A stretch of DNA of 64,000 nucleotides. Source: Liopterus haemorrhoidalis (taxonomy: Eukaryota > Arthropoda > Insecta > Coleoptera > Dytiscidae). Positions 56,806 through 64,000 of this stretch are shown in pieces. A program made the position numbers and the translations under genes. Positions within the stretch are counted from its first letter, which is position 1; every line of letters starts with the position of its first letter. A model generated the notes under the pieces. It did no database searches. It had not been told where the DNA came from and was given only the letters and a program-made list of their open reading frames with translations. The stretch lies in contig OZ020624.1 in NCBI GenBank assembly GCA_963971575.1, positions 563,001 to 627,000 on the forward strand, in the 5' to 3' direction.

Positions 56806-57417
56806 ATCAGCTGTGGCCACCACAGGATCGACCGCCGTCATAAAGTACTTGTATAAAATACATTCTAGCAGCAGAGTAGAAATATTTGGCCTAATATTTT
56901 CTAACAGAGATATTATTTATCATGACCATGGAAACGTTACATATAAATATGAAAAAATTTAGACTTGGAAAAAATTTCGAAAAATTTTACAGAAATTATT
57001 CGAAATATTTCGTTTTATCAAAAAACGTCTCAAATAAAAGTTATTAGTTATTGCATTTATAGCAACTTTTGTTCAATAAATTTTTTCGAAATATTTTTCT
57101 GTTGCTAAATATTCGCAAAAATCTTAAAATCGACACGAGTAAACTCCCATTTCTAGTCAACCGATTTTTACCAAAAGTTGATCAACTCGTGTCATTGATC
57201 TCAAAAGCTTAAATATGCAGTTTCATAAAAATCCTTTTAGCCGCTAGCTCTGCACGTGTACACAGACAGACAGACGGACAGACAGACAGACAGACATCAT
57301 GCTAAAAATAGTCAAAACGTTATATAGGGACCTCAATTCGTGGAGATCCATCGAAATCTCGAAATGTCAAAATCGGTATGATCACAATACCTCCCTTATA
57401 TATGTGGCGGTCGGTAA
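56806..57417 (+). mobile_element. DINE-1/Helentron-like element, copy C3
   Basis: Plus orientation, from CTGTGGCCACCACAGGATCG to GGCGGTCGGT. Short GACA/GACG tract (57262-57296). It lies in the space between the two divergent secreted-protein genes. Confidence 0.6.
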
Positions 57418-57960
57418 AAAACGAAATTCCCATTTATTTCCGCCTAAACGTTTGGAATAGCCTTTATACTTTAATATATTTATTATTGTAAAACAATTTA
57501 ATTGTTATTATAAGAATAAAATGTTTTTTTACGTTTTATAGAAAATATATTAATTTTTCCTTTCGATAATTGAAAATATCGATATTTTATTTCGATAAGA
57601 TACCGGTATCGACACTTTTTATTCGATATTATCGATACCCAAATATGGATACTTTCTCAGTATCGCATATCCCTACTCGTACTTACAAAACCCTGAAATG
57701 TGTGAAAATTCACAATCAATTGCTTAACCCTATACTGCATGAATTTTTATTTTTGGCTGAAATAATTCATGGGCATTAAGAATTGGCTCTTATTGAAAAA
57801 ATTAATTAAAAAAATATATTTAAAATATTATTACTTTTATGAAAAAATAATAATTAAAATAATAATTTAGGGTTTGTGCCATACATGGAACATTATGATT
57901 CTACATTATGTTACAAAAGAAAATGATTCCGTATTATTTGCTCGTCAATTGCTAGGTGTT
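57418..57960. other. Intergenic stretch between the divergent paralogues
   Basis: Begins with a solo MITE A-type end (CGCCTAAACGTTTGGAATAG at about 57444), matching the subfamily end TAGGCTATTCC near 43804. Then AT-rich sequence with TATCGATA-type direct and inverted motifs near 57580-57650. No exon. Confidence 0.45.
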
Positions 57961-57965
57961 CTTCA

Positions 57966-58200
57966 TTAGGGATTAAAAGCAGTCGCCCTCGAATTTTTGA
58001 AAGAAAAGGTCGTATCTTCTAGTTGTCCTTTCTCAATAAATTCAGAGTTATCGTTGAAGTGCAAATTCCGCTTGATATCCTCAAATCTATTGCAGCCCAT
58101 TACTTGAGATACTGCAGGATCCATTGCTGTGTATGTGGCATATATGAACATTCATGAAGTAACGTTCTGATTCAGTTTTAAAAGTAAAATAAAAAATAAA
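57966..58200 (-). pseudogene. piggyBac transposase fragment
   Basis: The minus strand reads MFIYATYTAMDPAVSQVMGC, then NRFEDIKRNLHFNDNSEF, matching the conserved piggyBac block (x-M-x-R-x-R-F-x-x-I-x-x-x-L-H-F-x-D-N). It breaks off after about 60 codons. Confidence 0.7.
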
Positions 58201-58415
58201 AATCGGAATGTGCCATATATGGCACACTATGCGGTAAAGGGTTAATAGTTTTTTCTCTACTTACCATTATTCCTAATTATTTTTATTTGTTTTTAATTCG
58301 TGACTTACTTAAAATAATTTTATCAAAAAAAAATTAAATTTTGAAAACAAGCACGCAGTTTTTAACAAAATGTGAGAAACTGTTAATGTTTTTCCAATTT
58401 CCGATAAGAAATTGA

Positions 58416-58423
58416 TATAAAAG
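58416..58423 (+). promoter_or_regulatory. TATA box of secreted paralogue 2
   Basis: TATAAAAG 52 bp before the ATG at 58468, inside a promoter segment (from about 58345) conserved in inverted orientation with the other paralogue. Confidence 0.7.
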
Positions 58424-58467
58424 GGACATGTAAAGACAATTGGTTTGTAATTCGTACAATATTCACG

Positions 58468-61400
58468 ATGAGGTATTGTATAGTTTTTTTTGCTGCAATT
58501 ACATTCTGTAATTTTGAAGTACTTGTGGCTGAGGTGTTCCCAGCGATATTGCCTATTTGCCAATTCATTCCAAAATGTACCGAACGTCAAATAAGAAACA
58601 AAGAAGTACGAGAAATATTCGATTTGTCTGCAAGAGCACTCCTTCAGATTGATCTTAGTGGATTTGTAATTATATTTTATTTATTTCACATACAAGCCCA
58701 GGAAATTTAAAAAATTTTAATAAAAATGTTTTAAATTATTTTTAGGGTTTTGTGGGTATGAGCACAAAAAAGCCTTATAACATCACTCATGTGTCTGTCT
58801 GTCTGTACGGTAGAAATTGTAGCCAATCGGCTTAACATAGAAACAACTTAAAAACTCTTTGACTTACATATAGGAAAAATACTGAGAGTGCAAAAAAACA
58901 TATCCCAAGATAAATATAATTATGTATTTAATAAAAAAATAAATATTTTTTTTAATTTTGAGTGGCATATAAACTAAAACTTCTTAATGCGTTGATCAAC
59001 AAGCAAATTTTTATTTTTGAAAAATCTATTTTTTTAAGGGAATTTTGCCAAAAATGTGTCAAAAAACTTTTGTCCCCCACCTTATCTCCTAAAGTAATTG
59101 ATCTAAAAATCTAAAAAAATCTCCATAATGAACATTGATGAAAACCGGAATCAGTGGCGCACCCAGGAAATGGGGGTGGGGGCGGAAGACAAAATTATTA
59201 AAAAGTAATGATCTAAAAAAACACAAGATCCTCACTTCTGAAATACAAGTGATACGACAAAAAAAATTGATGTGAAGTGTGAATTTTCACACATTTCAGG
59301 GTTTCGCAGGTATTTAGTAACTGTATGATGATTATTTGGGATGCCAAAAAAATTTTGTCAAAATATTTTTTTATGAATTTTAATGTGAATGCCTAATACC
59401 ATTATTTAAGTTTCTAAATATGTGCAGTATTTTTTTATATAGCAAGCTTCATTAAGATTTTGAAAATTGCGCCTATGGTTTCGATTGGTTGCTTAAATCA
59501 TTAGCCCCGCCCTCTGATTTCGTATACATTCAAACAGAATTAAATTATAATTTCAACACTTCCCACTGGTTATTGAATTTACGCTTTCAAAAATTAAATG
59601 CAACATTTACCAAAATATAACTAGAATTTTGACAAAATAATTTAAATTAAATAAAAATGAAAAAAAAAACAAAAAAAATTAAAATTGATGGGATTCGAAC
59701 ACTAGTTTCTTCGGTAGTTACAGCTCACTAAGCGACAACGCTACCACTGTACTACGTTTACTATGTTAAATAGCGGATTAAATATATTACATATTTTAGT
59801 TAAAAACACAAAAAATGCGTTATTTTCCGAAAACATAATCTGATCAAAAATTCCTGTTGTACTATTCCGGTTCACACCAATGTACATTACTGAGAATTTT
59901 TTCATATAGTTTAAACCATCTGGGCTACAGGGTGTGGGACAAAATTTTTTTTGCACAATTTTGGCAAAAATCGCCTCAAAATAATTTATTTTGCAAAAAT
60001 AAAATTTGGATCGTTAATCCACGTACCAAGGGCTTTCATTTGATACCCTACACAGAATTGTAAAAAAATATTTTTTTTTTTTCGATGAACATATATTTGT
60101 TTATATTTTTAGGAGGATATGTTTTTTAGATGTTCTAGTACTTTTCCTATGTGCGGGTCAAAGAGTTGTATAAGCATGCCAAATTTCAACTCTCTAGCTT
60201 TAGCCGTTTGGCTACAATTTTTACCGAACAGACAGACAGACAGACAGACGACAAAATGACGGTATAAGGGTTTTTTGGTCATACCTACAAAACCCTAAAA
60301 ACGAAAAAAAAAATTGGAAAAATTTTTCCCTAATAGTTTTAGGTCATTACGGACCAAACATTAATTTTTTCTAGACAAAATAAGATGTGTGAATTCCAAA
60401 AATTTAAACCTCAAGTCTCTATCTCTTACCTTTTTTGAGATAAGATTTTTTTTAAATTCCATTAAAATCAAAATTTTCCCTAATAGTTTTAGGTCATTAC
60501 GGACCAAACATTAATTTTTTCTAGACAAAACAAGGTGTGTGAATTCAAAAAATTCAAACCTCAAGTCTCTATTTCTTACCTTTTATGAGATATGAATTTT
60601 TTTAAATTCCAAAAAAAATCAAAATTATCCCTAATAGTTTTAGGTCATTACGGACCAAACATTACATTTTTCTAGACAAAACAAGGTGTAAGAATTCCAA
60701 AAATTTAAACCTCAAGTCTCTATCTCTTACCTTTTTTGAGATAAGAAAGTTGCTATAAATGCAATAACTAATAACTTTTATTTGAGACGTTTTTTGATAA
60801 AACGAAAAAATTTTGAAAAAAAATTTTTTTGTCTCATTTTTCCATACTTTTCTGTAACGTTTCCATGGTCATGACAAATAATATCTCTGTTAGAAAATAT
60901 TAGGCCAAGTTATTTCTACTCTGCTGCTAGAATGTATTTTATACAAGTACTTTACGATAGCGGTCGGTCCTGTGGTGGCCACAGCTGATTTTTTACACTT
61001 GTTGCTATATGAACAACATTTTGTATTTATAGTTGGACACATAATGTATTTATTATTTGATAACCGTAGATAAAACTATTTATTTTTAGCTAACATTTCA
61101 AATTGCTAATTGTCCAGAGCATGATAAGAATACCATAAAATTGTGTTATACCGATGGAGGTTCAGGATTTGTGGACAACCGCCAGAGCACAGTCCTCAAA
61201 TGCCGTGATAGGATTAACATCAGAGGCTCTTCTTGCATCAGAAAAATCTACGAGAGTTTCCTGAAAATATATGCTGTACATAACCGCTGCAAACTTCAGA
61301 AGGTAAGAACAAAATCAGTATTAAATTTAGAAATAAATTCAAAAAGTAAATTCTAAAATCGAAAAAATATTGAAAGTTTACGAGGGCTGCCTTTTATATT

Positions 61401-62377
61401 TCGGGATTTGAGATCAAAAACAATTATTTATCAACAAAAGTGGCTTTATTGTTTTACAAAATATTCTCCATGAAGATCAATACACTTTTGCATGCGTTTG
61501 AACCAATTTTCGAAGCACTTTTTCCACTCCAATTGAGGCATTTTCCACTCCGATTGTAAAATTATATGAAATCCAACGCGAACAAATCCTTTTGACGGCC
61601 AAATGTTCATGCAATAGTGAATGTATGCTGGTTCCACTAATTCCCAAGGATACCTCAATCTCACGATATGTCACATGACGATCTTGCAGTATCAGTTCAA
61701 GCACAGCATCAATGTTTTCCGGAACAACAATTTTGGACGACCTTCACGAAATTCGTCCTTAAGCGAACTACGGCCACGATTGAAGTCAGCAAATCATCGA
61801 TAAACAGTAGTCCTTGATGGTGCTTCATCGCCAAAAGTCGAATTAAGTCCATCGATGCACTGGTGTTGGGTTAATCCACGTCGAAAGTTGTAAAAAATAA
61901 TCGATCAAAAATTTACGATTAAATTTCATTTTTAGTCGAGATGAATTTTTTCAAGTTATTGTAAACACAAATTGCGCTCGTAAAATTCATCTCGGCTAAA
62001 AATTAAATTAAATCGTGAACATTTTCGAGCGATTATTTTTTGTATTCCATTTTTCCATTTTTAGCCGAGATGAATTATCATATTGTCATGTTATACAGTT
62101 GTCAAAGAAATATTTCATTTATTATTTAAAAATTAAGTTTTAATAAAATTGAAGTTTTTAACCTAAATTGTCTTATAAAGCCCGATTTACTATGTTAAAA
62201 CAATCGATCTCAAAGTCCCACTCAATCATTAAAAGTCACTAGAGTTCAAAATCTAGTTCCGCACGATGATAAGAAGTGAATAATATACAAGAGTTTAGCA
62301 ATTATTAATGCCGCAAATATGTAATAATTTTTTTTTTACAGATCGATATTGGAAAGCGACAAATATGGGAAGAATAA
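58468..62377 (+). CDS. Small secreted Cys-rich protein, paralogue 2 (3 exons)
   Basis: Exons 58468-58665, 61090-61302 and 62342-62377, all joined in phase 0; 148 residues plus TAA. Signal peptide MRYCIVFFAAITFCNFEVLV, then AEVFPAILPICQFIPKCTER. The core in exon 2 reads ANCPEHDKNTIKLCYTDGGS, VLKCRDRINIRGSSCIRKIY and ESFLKIYAVHNRCKLQK; exon 3 adds IDIGKRQIWEE. Donor and acceptor positions match paralogue 1, which shows gene duplication with inversion. Seven Cys in the mature part. The family is unrecognised. Intron 1 (2.4 kb) contains a foldback element, a tRNA-like SINE, a triplicated repeat and a Helentron end; intron 2 a mariner fragment. Confidence 0.8.
58744..60298. mobile_element. Inverted-repeat element with GTCT tracts in intron 1
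   Basis: The left end AGGGTTTTGTGGGTATGAGC and the right end are complementary for about 150 bp (right end ...CATACCTACAAAACCCT). Both carry a GTCT/GACA tract and the block TTGTAGCCAATCGGCT or its relative. The centre holds the tRNA-like sequence at 59688-59756. Partial relatives occur near 5640-5790 (CATACCTACAAAACCTT). No coding capacity. Confidence 0.7.
59688..59756 (-). repeat. tRNA-like sequence, probably a SINE head
   Basis: On the minus strand it reads TAGTACAGTGGTAGCGTTGT (A-box region, as in AGTATAGTGGT tRNAs) and ends with the B-box GTGTTCGAATCCC, about 69 nt in all. The acceptor stem does not pair, so it is probably not a functional tRNA. Confidence 0.5.
60316..60747. repeat. Tandem triplication, 150-bp unit
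   Basis: CCCTAATAGTTTTAGGTCAT recurs at about 60328, 60478 and 60629, each followed by TACGGACCAAACATTA, CTAGACAAAA and AACCTCAAGTCTCTAT. Three nearly identical copies, non-coding, directly before a truncated Helentron-like copy. Confidence 0.85.
60748..60993 (-). mobile_element. DINE-1/Helentron-like element, truncated copy C4
   Basis: Minus-oriented; only the terminal 245 bp remain (GTTGCTATAAATGCAATAAC to GGTCGGTCCTGTGGTGGCCA). It lacks the GTCY tract and the other terminus. Confidence 0.6.
61379..61915 (-). mobile_element. Mariner 3' fragment in intron 2 of paralogue 2
   Basis: One terminus (TACGAGGGCTGCCTTTTATA) is intact. The minus strand encodes the transposase C-terminus (KCFENWFKRMQKCIDLHGEY, then FVKQ and a stop) and, in another frame, VTYREIEVSLGISGTSIHSL from the N-terminal HTH. 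Internally deleted and lacking the other end. Confidence 0.75.
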
Positions 62378-62494
62378 AAATAATTAATAAATATAAAAAT
62401 AATTTGTATAAATACATTCTTTGACCGTATTAAATGGAATGGTTAAGTATTAATTTTTTTGGGTATCCGTCTAATAAAATAGTTCTTTTTTTTG

Positions 62495-63610
62495 TCAAAT
62501 AGTTAAAAATATTTTATTTGCAGACTAGTTTCGATTCTCTCTGAATCATTTTCAAAGCCTAGAAGAAATTGTTATACAAAATATTACATAGAATTACAAA
62601 AGACATTTTGTGTTTGTTTTATATATAAAAATATACAGACACAATATTTAAAAAAATTATATATTATAAACTTACTTGCAAATAAAAAAAATATGAAAAA
62701 ATGTTTATAAAATGTTAAAAAAACAATAGATAAATAGTTAAAAAATTGTTCAATAGTTAAAAATTACACATTGAATATATTTCATATTTAAGAAACATTT
62801 TACTATTGATCAATTTTTTAACTATTTATCTATTTGTTTTTTTAACATTTTATAAACATTTTTTCATATTTTTTATATTTGCAAGTAAGTTTATAATATA
62901 TAATTTTTACCGACCGTCAACATATATAAGGGAGGTATTGTAATCATACCGATTTTGACATTTCCAGATTTCGATGGATCTCCACGAATTGAGGTCCGTA
63001 CATAACGTTTTGACTATTTTTAGCATGATGTCTGTCGGTCTGTCTGTCCGTCCGTCTGTCTGTCTGTCCGTCTGTCTGTCTGTCTGTCCGTCTGTCTGTG
63101 TACACGTGTAGAGCAAATTCGGCTGAAAGGATTTTTATGAAACTTCATATTTAAGCTTCTGCCATCAATGGCACGAGTTGTTTATTGAACAAAAGTTGCT
63201 ATAAAAGCAATAACTAATAACTTTTATTTGAGACGTTTTTTGATAGAACGAAAAATTTTGAATAATTTCTGTAAAATTTTTCGAAATTTTTTCAAAGTCT
63301 TAATTTTTTCATACTTATATGTAACGTTTCCATGGTTATGATAAATAATATCTCTGTTAGAAAATATTAGGCCAAGTTATTTCTACTCTGCTGCTAGAAT
63401 GTATTTTATATAAGTACTTTACGATGGCGGTCGGTCCTGTGGTGGCCACAGATTTTTTTAAATATTGTGTCTGTATATTTTTATATATAAAACAAACAAA
63501 AAATGTCTTTTGTAATTCGATGTAATATTTAGTATAACAATTTCTTTTAGGCTTTGAAAATGATTCAGAGAGAATCGAAACTAGTCAGCAAATAAAATAT
63601 TTTTAAATAT
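62495..63610. repeat. Foldback element interrupted by a Helentron-like copy
   Basis: The left arm (TTTGTCAAATAGTTAAAAAT, then ATTTGCAGACTAGTTTCGAT...) and right arm (complement ending near 63610) pair over several hundred bases. The right arm is split at a T-run by the element at 62909-63450. The left arm shows the unbroken target (AAATATTT then AAAAAAATTATATATT, complement). Confidence 0.8.
62909..63450 (-). mobile_element. DINE-1/Helentron-like element, copy C5, precise insertion
   Basis: Starts ACCGACCGTCAACATATATA and ends CTGTGGTGGCCACAG; the GTCY tract is at about 63028-63100. Because it sits in one arm of a foldback whose other arm is intact, its ends can be read exactly. It went into a T-run without a clear target duplication, as Helitron-type elements do. 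Confidence 0.7.
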
Positions 63611-64000
63611 TTGACAAGATCTTTGTTTAGAGCTGTAAACGCTACCTCGAACGTTAAAACAATCTATTTAACATATCCATAACACACAGTGCACAGTCAA
63701 CTAATTCAAAGAGCTCTGAACGCAGCTTTACGGTTAACGATATCCCAATGGCTAGGCTCGAAAAACAACAGGTGGAAATTGGAAATAACACATCATAAAA
63801 CATTACAAACTAATAATAAATATAATACAAACAATCTGTACTTAAAGGAGTATATTCAGGAATGATAAAAGTTTAGGTTTTAATATAAATAAATAAATAA
63901 TTAAATCTGATGATCAACTAAATGTTCTAGTTTCCGATGTGTTGTTGAACAGGGAAAAAGCCACAGAAGTGGATGTTGTCTTCCGCAAACCTCGCTGAGT
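63611..64000. other. Right edge, unassigned
   Basis: AT-rich with a final GC-richer 90 bp. On the plus strand a frame reads SDDQLNVLVSDVLLNREKAT, then EVDVVFRKPR and a stop at about 63995. It might be the last exon of a gene, but no AG acceptor lies within the open part. The phrase AAAGAGCTCTGAACG also occurs near 29465. Confidence 0.25.

Noticed and set aside
59688..59756. Functional tRNA gene
   Set aside because: A- and B-box are present but the acceptor stem ends do not pair; more likely a SINE head.

Overview
The window reads as nuclear DNA of an arthropod, most likely an insect. It is strongly AT-rich, its genes have GT-AG introns, and it is packed with insect-type transposons (Tc1/mariner including a DD41D group, PIF/Harbinger with a MADF ORF, hAT and piggyBac pieces, DINE-1-like Helentrons, LINE tails). 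No order or species could be fixed from the sequence. No bacterial, CRISPR, rRNA or clear functional tRNA signal was seen.

The main find is a large micro-exon gene on the minus strand (about 43.5 kb down to 9.9 kb). I traced 47 exons by eye. Most are 30-72 bp, and after the two most upstream ones every internal exon is a multiple of 3 and is phase 1 at both ends. They alternate between two exon types (A and B) that arose by tandem duplication of an exon pair plus its introns. From a Met at 43470 to a stop at 9927 the splice model stays open for 1123 codons, including one giant 675-bp exon of 27-bp (9-residue) repeats. More than 20 transposons lie between these exons and none lies inside one. 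The protein is not recognised. Its architecture recalls the micro-exon genes of schistosomes and the bicycle effector genes of aphids, but no homology is claimed.

45.0-51.9 kb (plus strand): a complete 7-exon gene for an LRRC23-like leucine-rich repeat protein, the radial-spoke protein of motile cilia and sperm tails. Four of its six introns hold large inverted repeats; others hold a mariner copy and a LINE tail.

53.3-62.4 kb: two head-to-head paralogous genes for small secreted Cys-rich proteins (141 and 148 residues), each with a matching TATA promoter. Their introns hold a four-level nest of TA-flanked transposons, with the empty sites visible elsewhere in the window, and several foldback elements. 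The left 7.5 kb is repeat arrays with no convincing gene.
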